NCBI GenBank assembly: GCA_024641895.1
Contig: JAHECE010000139.1
Coordinates: 1-7,048 of the forward strand
Length of the DNA stretch: 7,048 nt
Origin: Actinomycetales bacterium
GTDB lineage: Bacteria; Actinomycetota; Actinomycetes; Actinomycetales; JAHECE01
Direction: 5' to 3'
Shown: in pieces, positions 1 through 5,129 of the stretch
Position numbering within the stretch: the first letter of the stretch is position 1
Layout of the letters: each line of letters opens with the position of its first letter
Translations under genes and position numbers: made by a program
Notes under the pieces: model-generated
Told to the model about the DNA's origin: nothing
The model's database searches: none
What the model saw: the letters and a program-made list of their open reading frames with translations, nothing else

Positions 1-318
1 GACCGCGCGCTGGGCGAGCCCCACGTGCGGCACGTTCCAGGCGTGTCCCGCCCCCGCGGGCACTGCGGCCTGGGGTGCCGCGACGATGAAGCCGTGCTGC
101 TGTGCGGTGGTCTCGAGCTCCGACAGTCGCAGCTGCTCGAGCGGCCCGCTCCCGCTGCCGTGCAGGTTCAGCAGCAGAGGCAGGGGATCGCGGGCCCGAG
201 TCCGGGGTGGCAGGTAGACGATCGCCGTGCGCTCGAGGCCGCCCGAGGTCAGCCTCACCCGGTGGCGGTCGGCGCCGAGCGGCCTCGAGAGGGCGTCCGG
301 CGCGCGTGGGCCGGTCAC
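1..318 (-). CDS. PHB-depolymerase/LpqC-type alpha/beta-hydrolase esterase, N-terminal part (cut by the left edge)
   Basis: An open frame of 106 codons reads from a GTG at 318 off the left edge without a stop. The protein contains a beta-strand 'TAIVYLPP', then 'LPLLLNLHGSGSG' at about residues 54-66 and 'HGFIVAAPQA' at about 79-88. This is the start of an alpha/beta hydrolase of the PHB-depolymerase/LpqC (COG3509-like) esterase group, where the HG motif after the hydrophobic strand helps form the oxyanion hole. The catalytic serine, acid and histidine would lie beyond the edge, so activity cannot be judged. No signal peptide is visible, so a cytoplasmic enzyme acting on an imported ester is the simplest inference. 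The start overlaps the upstream stop by 4 nt (GTGA), implying translational coupling. The GGAGG there is too close to serve this GTG well, and an in-frame GTG at 336 is a possible alternative. Family assignment is likely; substrate unknown. Confidence 0.75.
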   Translation of the reverse strand, partial: MTGPRAPDALSRPLGADRHRVRLTSGGLERTAIVYLPPRTRARDPLPLLLNLHGSGSGPLEQLRLSELETTAQQHGFIVAAPQAAVPAGAGHAWNVPHVGLAQRAV

Positions 319-1247
319 CTCCGGTGGGGTGCCCACGATTGCAGCTCGACGAGGTAGTTGGCGCGCTCGAACGCCGTCGGGTCTTGCGCCGTCGCCTGAC
401 TGGCGCTGCCGCGGACCTCGTCGAGCGAGGCGTAGTTGTGCTGGTGCAGCCAGCGGCGCAGCTCGCCCTCGACGTTGTGCAGGTGGGTCGGGCCGTGCCG
501 CAGCAGGGCGGAGGTCATCATCGCGACGTCGGCCCCGACCATCAGCGCCTTCACGACGTCGGCGCCCGACGAGATCCCGCTGGTCGCGGCCAGGGAGGCG
601 TTCGCGCCGAGCTGGGGCCGCAGGATCGCGAGCCACCGAAGCGGCAGGCGCAGCTCCCAGTTCTGGCTGAGCTCGACCCGCGGGACGACGGCGCCGGTCT
701 CGACGTCGATGTCGGGCTGGTAGAAGCGGTTGAACAGGACCAGCCCGTCGGCGCCGGCCTCGACGGCTCTGGCGGCGAAGTTGGCCAGGGCCGAGTAGTA
801 GGGGCTCAGCTTGACCGACAAGGGCAGGTCGACCTCGGAGCGCACGGCGGCAATGGTCTCGAGGTCGTCCGCCTCGATATCGGCGGCCGAGCGGGACGGG
901 TCGGCCGCGACCCGGTAGAGGTTCAGCTCGATGGCGTCCGCCCCGGCGTCGGTCAGCCATCGTGCGTAACGCGCCCACGTACCGGGGGAGCCGGCGTTGA
1001 CGCTGGCGATGATGGGGACCGAGGCCTGCGACTTGATGGTCTCGAGGCGGTCGAGGTAGTTGTTGCCGACGCCTGCGTACGTCGAGTCGCCGATCTCCTC
1101 TTCGAAGAGGGACGGCAGCACGAGGGCCGCGGCCCCGGCATCCTCGACGGCGCGCGCGGTGTTCGGGCTCCCGTTGAGCGGCGACGCCGAGGCCACGAGC
1201 GGGTTCGCGAGGGTCAGCCCCAGGTAGCGCGTCGAGAGGTCGACCAT
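315..1247 (-). CDS. Dihydroorotate dehydrogenase-like FMN-binding TIM-barrel protein
   Basis: A 310-aa protein of the 'dihydroorotate dehydrogenase-like' branch of the PyrD superfamily. Visible hallmarks are 'STRYLGLTLANPLVASASPL' (5-24), 'VKLSP' (145-149), 'LVLFNRFYQPDID' (169-181), the FMN-phosphate-binding end 'TSGISSGADVVKALMVGADV' (222-241), and the family C-terminus 'FERANYL...LQSW' (293-305). True class 1 DHODHs carry a catalytic Cys in a loop reading LNLSCPN; here the matching stretch is 'LNLYRVA' (108-114), and the whole protein contains no cysteine. It is therefore probably not a pyrimidine-pathway PyrD; its substrate is unknown. The linker between 'LFEEEI' (47-52) and 'YLDRLETIK' (64-72) is only 11 residues, roughly 20-25 shorter than I recall for relatives. 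The ATG at 1247 is chosen because AAGGAG lies 5 nt upstream and the family begins at 'MVDLSTRYLGL'. It lies 73 nt after the permease gene and overlaps the esterase gene. Confidence 0.93.
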   Translation of the reverse strand: MVDLSTRYLGLTLANPLVASASPLNGSPNTARAVEDAGAAALVLPSLFEEEIGDSTYAGVGNNYLDRLETIKSQASVPIIASVNAGSPGTWARYARWLTDAGADAIELNLYRVAADPSRSAADIEADDLETIAAVRSEVDLPLSVKLSPYYSALANFAARAVEAGADGLVLFNRFYQPDIDVETGAVVPRVELSQNWELRLPLRWLAILRPQLGANASLAATSGISSGADVVKALMVGADVAMMTSALLRHGPTHLHNVEGELRRWLHQHNYASLDEVRGSASQATAQDPTAFERANYLVELQSWAPHRR

Positions 1248-1252
1248 GCCGG

Positions 1253-1258
1253 CTCCTT
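1253..1258 (-). promoter_or_regulatory. Shine-Dalgarno site of the DHODH-like gene
   Basis: On the minus strand AAGGAG lies 5 nt before the ATG at 1247. It is the strongest ribosome binding site in the window. It decides this start over an in-frame ATG at 1379, which would add 44 Arg/Gly/Pro-rich residues and overlap the end of the permease gene. Confidence 0.75.
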
Positions 1259-1261
1259 CGT

Positions 1262-1273
1262 GTCGGCGCCGAC
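1262..1273. repeat. 12-bp perfect palindrome in the permease/DHODH-like gap
   Basis: GTCGGCGCCGAC reads identically on both strands and ends 4 nt upstream of the AAGGAG site of the DHODH-like gene. It could form a small mRNA hairpin that shapes translation, or be an intra-operon processing or attenuation point. GC-rich palindromes of this size arise easily by chance at this base composition, so no function is claimed. Confidence 0.25.
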
Positions 1274-1320
1274 GTCTCGGCGCGGGGTGCCTGGTGAGCC
1301 TATCGGCGCGCCCGCCACGT

Positions 1321-2829
1321 TCACCCCATCCCGGCTCGAGCGTCCCGTTCGGCCCGGACGCTGGGCGATTCCGCGTCATTCCGCCGCAGGTCAGCGGTCA
1401 TGGGCGGTGATTCTCGCCTTCGGAGCGGCTCGTCTCGGCCCTCGTCGACCCGATCGAGCGATGGTCGCTGGACCGGGCCTGCCGAGGCTGCGACCGTGTG
1501 CTCCGGTGCGACCCGCCCCGCTGCGCTCACGATGACCACGAGCACGACGGCGACCGCGAGCAGCGCGTAACGGACGCCTACCTGGTCGGCCAGCAGGCCG
1601 ATCCCGGCCGGCTCGAGCAGCGGCGCCACGGAGGCGAACACCGAGAGCACGGAGATCCGGTGCGCAGCCTTGGCCGGGTCGTCCGAGGACGCGCTGACGG
1701 CGATCGGGAAGTTCAGTGCGCAGCCCGCGCCCCAGGCCAGCGTGCCGAGCGCCGCGAGGGGGAGCGTCGGCGCGAGCACGAAGACGAGCACCCCGGCGAT
1801 GGAGACGACGGCTCCGGTGCGCAGGGCCGCGACCCGGCCGAACCGGTTGAGGATCGGGGTTCCGAGCAGCCGGACCACGGTCATCCCGCCGAGGAAGAGC
1901 GCGAGCATCGCCGCCGCGACCGACTCCGAGGCGCCTCGGCCGTCCACGACTGCGAGGGCGAGCCAGTCGTTCGCGGCGAACTCCGAGATCACGGCGGCCA
2001 GGATGATCGCGCCGATGATCAGGGTGCGCTGCTCGCGCCACACGTCGGCGAGTCTCGGGCCGCCGTCGGCGCGTGCTGCGGACGGGTTCTTGGCGCGGCC
2101 GTCTCCCCGGAGCGTCACGCGGCTCCGGGCGCCGTCGCGTTGCCCAGGTGGGGTCGTGCCGATGGTGCTTCGGGTGGGTTGCAGTCCGGCTCGGCTGTCG
2201 TCCGGCAGCAGCACGCGGGCGGCCAGCAGCCGCCAGCCGAGCCCGATCGCGGCCAGGGCCGTGAAGTGGACCGGCAACGGGAGCGCGACGGCCGCTGCGG
2301 CCGCCCCGGTCAGGGAGCCCACGACCGTCCCGATCGAGAAGGCCGCGTGGAACTGGGGTACGACCGGGCGCCCGACCCGGCGCTCGACGATGGTCGAGCC
2401 CAGGTTGATCGTGAGGTTGTGCCCGGCCAGGCCCATGCCGTTGATGAAGAGCCCCGTCGCCAGCAGCGGGAGGCTGCCGGTCACGGTCGACACCCCCATG
2501 AGCAGGTAGGCGACGCCCATCAGGACGCTGAAGAGGCGAATCGAACCGCCCTGCCCGAGTCTCGAGACGACGTGAGGCGCGACGGACATCGTGACGATCC
2601 CGCCGATCGATGCCGCCAGAAGCACGCTGCCGAGCTCGCCGGGCGTGAGGCCGAGGGCGTCGCGGACGGCCGGGAGGCGTGAGAGCCAGGCGCTGAGCGT
2701 GAACCCGTTGACGGCGAAGAGCCCGATCAGCGCCCAGCGGCCTACCTGGACATCGTGCCCGGGCTCGTGCGACCCGGGCCGCGCGACGGCGTCGGCGGCG
2801 TCGGCGGTGGGCTCGGGACGGTGGTCCAT
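1321..2829 (-). CDS. MFS permease, YbjJ-like
   Basis: A 502-aa major facilitator superfamily transporter in the cytoplasmic membrane. Twelve hydrophobic segments can be placed at roughly 33-50, 67-89, 98-116, 119-143, 161-182, 185-208, 267-290, 303-325, 337-353, 356-381, 393-417 and 420-440, with a long hydrophilic loop (209-262) between the two six-helix halves. 'FNGxGLAxHN'-like 'INGMGLAGHNLTINLG' (129-144), 'QFHAAFSIGTVVGS' (159-172) and 'FAANDWLAL' (284-292) resemble the YbjJ/fucose-permease-like branch, whose substrates are mostly undefined. The N-terminus (1-30) and a charged tail of about 60 residues (441-502) are predicted cytoplasmic. The ATG at 2829 is preceded by TGAGG at about 7 nt. 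The gene diverges from a LacI-family regulator and heads the minus-strand operon, so it probably imports the effector or substrate of that system. Import rather than export is inferred from context only. Confidence 0.92.
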   Translation of the reverse strand: MDHRPEPTADAADAVARPGSHEPGHDVQVGRWALIGLFAVNGFTLSAWLSRLPAVRDALGLTPGELGSVLLAASIGGIVTMSVAPHVVSRLGQGGSIRLFSVLMGVAYLLMGVSTVTGSLPLLATGLFINGMGLAGHNLTINLGSTIVERRVGRPVVPQFHAAFSIGTVVGSLTGAAAAAVALPLPVHFTALAAIGLGWRLLAARVLLPDDSRAGLQPTRSTIGTTPPGQRDGARSRVTLRGDGRAKNPSAARADGGPRLADVWREQRTLIIGAIILAAVISEFAANDWLALAVVDGRGASESVAAAMLALFLGGMTVVRLLGTPILNRFGRVAALRTGAVVSIAGVLVFVLAPTLPLAALGTLAWGAGCALNFPIAVSASSDDPAKAAHRISVLSVFASVAPLLEPAGIGLLADQVGVRYALLAVAVVLVVIVSAAGRVAPEHTVAASAGPVQRPSLDRVDEGRDEPLRRRESPPMTADLRRNDAESPSVRAERDARAGMG

Positions 2830-2912
2830 CGAACAACCTCAGGTCGTGAGAGCGGGCGCGTTCGCGTCGATCCGGACCCGTGACCCGGCGGCCTGACCTT
2901 GGGTGAGTCGAG

Positions 2913-2926
2913 TCGAATCGATTCGA
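2913..2926. promoter_or_regulatory. Candidate LacI-family operator (14-bp perfect palindrome)
   Basis: TCGAATCGATTCGA is a perfect 14-bp inverted repeat with a central CpG, the usual form of LacI/GalR-family operators. It is relatively AT-rich against its surroundings and lies between the divergent permease and lacI-type genes. Its centre is about 90 nt upstream of the permease ATG. It lies at about +6 to +19 of the predicted permease transcript, where bound repressor would block transcription. Binding by the adjacent regulator is inferred. Confidence 0.6.
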
Positions 2927-2932
2927 GCGCGT

Positions 2933-2952
2933 AGGAGGATTCTGCTCCTCCT
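2933..2952. repeat. Inverted repeat flanking the predicted -10 box
   Basis: AGGAGGA (2933-2939) and its exact complement TCCTCCT (2946-2952) are separated by 6 nt. The predicted -10 of the permease promoter lies mostly in the spacer. It could be a second protein-binding dyad or a hairpin in the leader of the plus-strand regulator mRNA. It contains a strong Shine-Dalgarno-like core but no suitable start codon follows it. Confidence 0.3.
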
Positions 2953-2968
2953 GGTCGTCCGGGGTCAA
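2939..2968 (-). promoter_or_regulatory. Predicted sigma70-like promoter of the permease operon
   Basis: On the minus strand, TTGACC (2968-2963, 5 of 6 match to the -35 consensus) is followed after 18 nt by CAGAAT (2944-2939, 4 of 6 match to the -10 consensus, including the key A and final T). Transcription would begin near 2932, giving a leader of about 100 nt before the ATG at 2829 and placing the 14-bp palindrome just downstream of the start site. No comparably good promoter is evident for the plus-strand lacI-type gene. Confidence 0.45.
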
Positions 2969-3059
2969 GGCCGTGCGAGTCGCGGGGCCCGGATGCCGGC
3001 GCCGATGTGGGACATTCGTGCCGACCGGGGCGCCGCCGGCGAGCGAGAGCGAGGATGCG

Positions 3060-4112
3060 ATGGGCCAGTCCGACCGCCCGACCCTGGCCGACGTCGCCGC
3101 CGCCGCGGGCGTCTCGGTCTCGACCGCCTCGCTCGCGTTCTCGGGCGCCGGTCCGGTCGCCGCGAGCACCCGGGACCGGGTCCTCGCAGCGGCCGCCGAG
3201 CTCGGCTACACCGGTCCCAACCCGATCGCGAGGTCCCTGCGCCGGGGGCGCAGCGGGGTGATCGCCGTCGTCCTCGGCGCCGAGCTCGCCAGCGCGTTCA
3301 GCGACCCGATCCACACCGGCACGCTCGACGGCGTCGCCCGCGAGCTGGGTGAGCGAGGTCTGGGGCTCCTCCTGGTGCGTAGCGACCATTTCGGGGACGT
3401 GCCGACGCTCGTCCGGGAGGGCGTCATGGACGCCGCGATCATCGCCGGGCTCAGCGACCTCGCCGACCCGGTCCTGGACGCCTTGCGGGCACGCGGCGTC
3501 CCCTTCGTCCGGGTCGACGCCGGCCCGCAGGACGTGGCGGGCGTCGGGATCGACGACGCCGCCGGGATCGTCGGGCTGGTCGAGCACCTGCGGGGGCTCG
3601 GCCACTCGCGGATCGCCGTGCTCAGCCTCCCGCTCCGGCACCGGGACGCCACGGGCCTCGTCGACCCTCGGTCGCTGGGCCCGATCGCCTTCACCCCGAC
3701 CGCCAACAGGTGGGCGGGGGTGCGGGAGTCCGGCCTCGTCCCGGTGGCGGCCGCGGAGGCGTCGTCGTCGGTCGTCGAGGAGGGCCGGGCGGCGGCACGG
3801 CTCCTCCTGGAGCGAGACGACCGCCCGACGGCGATCCTGGCGTTCTCCGACCTGCTCGCCGGCGGCGCGGTGCTCGCAGCGCGGGAGCTGGGCCTGCGGG
3901 TGCCGCAGGACGTGTCCGTCGCGGGGTTCGACGGACTCGAGCTGCCGTGGCTGGCGCCGGACCGGCTGACCACAGCGGTCCAGGGACTCGTCGAGAAGGG
4001 CCGGCTCACGGCCCGCGCGGCGGCGGCCCTGGCAGACGGGGAGTCCTCGCCGCTGGTCCGGCTGCCGGTCGTCCTGCGCGTCGGGACGACGACGGGTCCC
4101 GCCCCGGCGTGA
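3060..4112 (+). CDS. LacI/GalR-family transcriptional repressor
   Basis: A 350-aa DNA-binding regulator of normal family length. The helix-turn-helix is 'TLADVAAAAGVSVSTASLAFSG' (8-29). The headpiece continues to 'ELGYTGPNPIARSLRRGRSG' (47-66), which includes the hinge helix that inserts in the operator minor groove. A periplasmic-binding-protein-like effector domain follows, ending in the family signature 'VPQDVSVAGFDGLELPWLAPDRLTTA' region (281-306). The ATG at 3060 is chosen because the HTH then starts 8 residues in, as usual, and GAGG lies 5 nt upstream; an in-frame GTG at 2973 would add 29 residues with no family resemblance. At the recognition helix, the positions matching LacI Tyr17-Gln18-Arg22 are Val20-Ser21-Leu25, so its operator should differ from lacO. 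It is divergent from the permease operon and is its likely repressor; the effector is unknown. Confidence 0.96.
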   Translation: MGQSDRPTLADVAAAAGVSVSTASLAFSGAGPVAASTRDRVLAAAAELGYTGPNPIARSLRRGRSGVIAVVLGAELASAFSDPIHTGTLDGVARELGERGLGLLLVRSDHFGDVPTLVREGVMDAAIIAGLSDLADPVLDALRARGVPFVRVDAGPQDVAGVGIDDAAGIVGLVEHLRGLGHSRIAVLSLPLRHRDATGLVDPRSLGPIAFTPTANRWAGVRESGLVPVAAAEASSSVVEEGRAAARLLLERDDRPTAILAFSDLLAGGAVLAARELGLRVPQDVSVAGFDGLELPWLAPDRLTTAVQGLVEKGRLTARAAAALADGESSPLVRLPVVLRVGTTTGPAPA

Positions 4113-4127
4113 GCCGGGACGGGACCC
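4094..4127 (+). terminator. Hairpin terminator of the LacI-family gene, overlapping its stop codon
   Basis: Arms 4094-4108 and 4113-4127 form a 15-bp stem with one C/A mismatch, closed by the 4-nt loop GTGA that includes the TGA stop (4110-4112). The stem is almost all G-C pairs. The following sequence is TT then G-rich rather than a U-tract, which is common for actinobacterial terminators. The hairpin lies at the junction of two convergent genes, fitting a transcription-ending role. Confidence 0.55.
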
Positions 4128-4129
4128 TT

Positions 4130-4161
4130 GGGGGGAGGCCGGGGTCGGCCCGGGGGGAGGG
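4130..4161 (+). other. Potential G-quadruplex motif in the convergent intergenic region
   Basis: Four G-runs at 4130-4135, 4141-4144, 4152-4157 and 4159-4161 are separated by 5, 7 and 1 nt, satisfying the canonical G3+N1-7 pattern on the plus strand. It directly follows the lacI-side hairpin, so the G-rich strand is the one transcribed into lacI-side read-through RNA. The run is built from an imperfect direct repeat (4130-4142 and 4152-4165). Whether it folds in the cell is unknown. Confidence 0.35.
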
Positions 4162-4164
4162 CCG

Positions 4165-4194
4165 GCACCGGTCACGGGGTCATGAGGCCGGTGC
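4165..4194 (-). terminator. Weak inverted repeat around the end of the DUF347 gene
   Basis: GCACCGG (4165-4171) and CCGGTGC (4188-4194) are exact complements with a 16-nt spacer that contains the TGA stop at 4182-4180. It could contribute to ending minus-strand transcription. The stem is short and the loop long, with no U-tract, so the support is weak. Confidence 0.25.
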
Positions 4195-5034
4195 TGCTCC
4201 CTGAGCGAGCTCAGGCGCCGGCGCGCTTCTCGGCTCGCCGCCGTTCGGTGCATCGAGCCGGGTGACCGAGAGGTAGGTCACCAGAGCGACGATCGTGACG
4301 AGGAACAGCGCGCTCGTGCCCACGGTGCCCAGGCCGAGCCCGCCGTCGTCCGGGGACTGCGTGAGCCAGTCCCCGAGCGAGGCGCCGAGGGGTCGCGTGA
4401 GGACGTAGGCGATCCAGAACGCGGGGACCGCCCCGAGCCGGAAGCGATAGTGCGCGAGGGCCACGAGTGCGATCAGCGCGCCGAAGCCGAGCGTGGAGCG
4501 CAGGTAGCCGATGTCCAGGCCCTCCGAGACCAGGTCGCCGGCAGCGGTACCGAGGGCGAAGGCGAAGAGGATCGCGGTCCAGTAGAAGGCTTCGCGACGG
4601 CGCGTGGTGATCGAGTGGATCGAGAGGGTGCGCTCGCTCCGGTACCACGCCGCAAAGGTCGCGGCCAGGGCGATCGCGAAGACGATGGTCGTGGTCAGGA
4701 GGGAGACGCCCAGGTTGTCGACGAGGTTGTCGGTGATGAGGGTGCCGAGGATGCTGATGAGCACCACCGAGAGCCAGTAGATGGCGGGCACGTAGCGGCG
4801 CGAGCGGAACTGCGCGTAGAGGGCGCCGGCGAGGAGCGCTGTCATGACGGCCGTGGTGAGCATGAGGCCGAGGTGGAGGTTCACGTTGAGGTAGTCCGCG
4901 GCGGTCTCACCCACCGTGGTCGACATGATCTTGATGACCCAGAAGTAGAGCGTGACCTCGGGCACCTTGTTGAGGAGCTCTCGGTGCGAGACCCCCGGAG
5001 CGGGGCGTGGGCGCGAGGCGGCGGGGCTTGTCAT
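4180..5034 (-). CDS. COG4705/DUF347-family multi-pass membrane protein
   Basis: A 284-aa integral membrane protein with about eight hydrophobic segments (roughly 27-45, 53-75, 83-101, 112-132, 150-170, 180-197, 203-222, 236-258). Four internal repeats of the form aromatic-Trp, about 9 hydrophobic residues, Gly, then a downstream Asp are visible. They start at 'FWVIKIMSTTVGETAADYL' (31), 'YWLSVVLISILGTLITDNL' (86), 'YWTAILFAFALGTAAGDLV' (151) and 'FWIAYVLTRPLGASLGDWL' (206). 'NKVPEVTLYFW' before the first is a signature of the DUF347 (COG4705) family; its biochemical role is not known to me. The ATG at 5034 has no clear Shine-Dalgarno, so a leaderless or weakly initiated message is possible. 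An upstream ATG at 5220 is rejected because it would run through the kinase gene. The gene follows the regulator and kinase genes after a 95-bp gap with candidate regulator sites. It may respond to the signal that system senses; transport or permeability is speculation. Confidence 0.92.
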   Translation of the reverse strand: MTSPAASRPRPAPGVSHRELLNKVPEVTLYFWVIKIMSTTVGETAADYLNVNLHLGLMLTTAVMTALLAGALYAQFRSRRYVPAIYWLSVVLISILGTLITDNLVDNLGVSLLTTTIVFAIALAATFAAWYRSERTLSIHSITTRRREAFYWTAILFAFALGTAAGDLVSEGLDIGYLRSTLGFGALIALVALAHYRFRLGAVPAFWIAYVLTRPLGASLGDWLTQSPDDGGLGLGTVGTSALFLVTIVALVTYLSVTRLDAPNGGEPRSAPAPELAQGAAPAS

Positions 5035-5056
5035 GGGGGCACGGTGGCAGCCGCTG

Positions 5057-5083
5057 CCTGACGACGACCTGACCGGTCCTGAC
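5057..5083 (-). promoter_or_regulatory. Three tandem CCTGAC (GTCAGG on the minus strand) repeats, candidate response-regulator site
   Basis: CCTGAC occurs at 5057-5062, 5068-5073 and 5078-5083, so starts are 11 and 10 bp apart, about one helical turn. OmpR/PhoB-family regulators typically bind direct repeats with this spacing as head-to-tail dimers on one DNA face. The array lies 22-49 bp upstream of the DUF347 gene start and downstream of the kinase gene. Elsewhere in the window the hexamer appears only as scattered single copies. Binding by the regulator encoded at 6458-7048 is inferred. Confidence 0.5.
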
Positions 5084-5089
5084 GCTGCA

Positions 5090-5101
5090 CCGCGCGCGCG
5101 G
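5090..5101. repeat. Alternating CG palindrome
   Basis: CCGCGCGCGCGG is a 12-bp palindrome of alternating C/G between the kinase stop codon and the CCTGAC array. It could form a small hairpin in mRNA reading through from the kinase, or a Z-DNA-prone tract. At this GC content it may have no function. Confidence 0.25.
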
Positions 5102-5129
5102 CCGGTCTCGATCCCCGGCAGCGCCTTCG

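Noticed and set aside
1248..1379. Upstream ATG extending the DHODH-like protein by 44 residues
   Set aside because: The extension is Arg/Pro-rich, overlaps the end of the permease gene, and ignores the AAGGAG before the ATG at 1247.
102..1535. Long plus-strand frame (477 codons) opposite the DHODH-like gene
   Set aside because: Arg/Gly/Ala-rich, low-complexity translation with no family motif, lying antisense to a well-supported gene; a typical artefact of high GC content.
2875..2887. GACCCG-T-GACCCG direct repeat in the permease leader
   Set aside because: Only two short GC-rich copies, and no spacing or position suggesting a regulator site.
2973..3059. Upstream GTG extending the LacI-family protein by 29 residues
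   Set aside because: The extension has no resemblance to the family, and the ATG at 3060 has a GAGG at suitable distance with the HTH at the normal distance from the N-terminus.
1391..3169. Minus-strand frame of 592 codons across the permease and the intergenic region
   Set aside because: Composed largely of Arg/Pro/Gly with no recognisable domain, and overlaps the permease gene, which has clear transmembrane and MFS motifs in another frame.
2742..4253. Minus-strand frame of 503 codons opposite the LacI-family gene
   Set aside because: Antisense shadow of a confident regulator gene; composition is Arg/Gly/Pro/Asp-rich and there is no domain signature.
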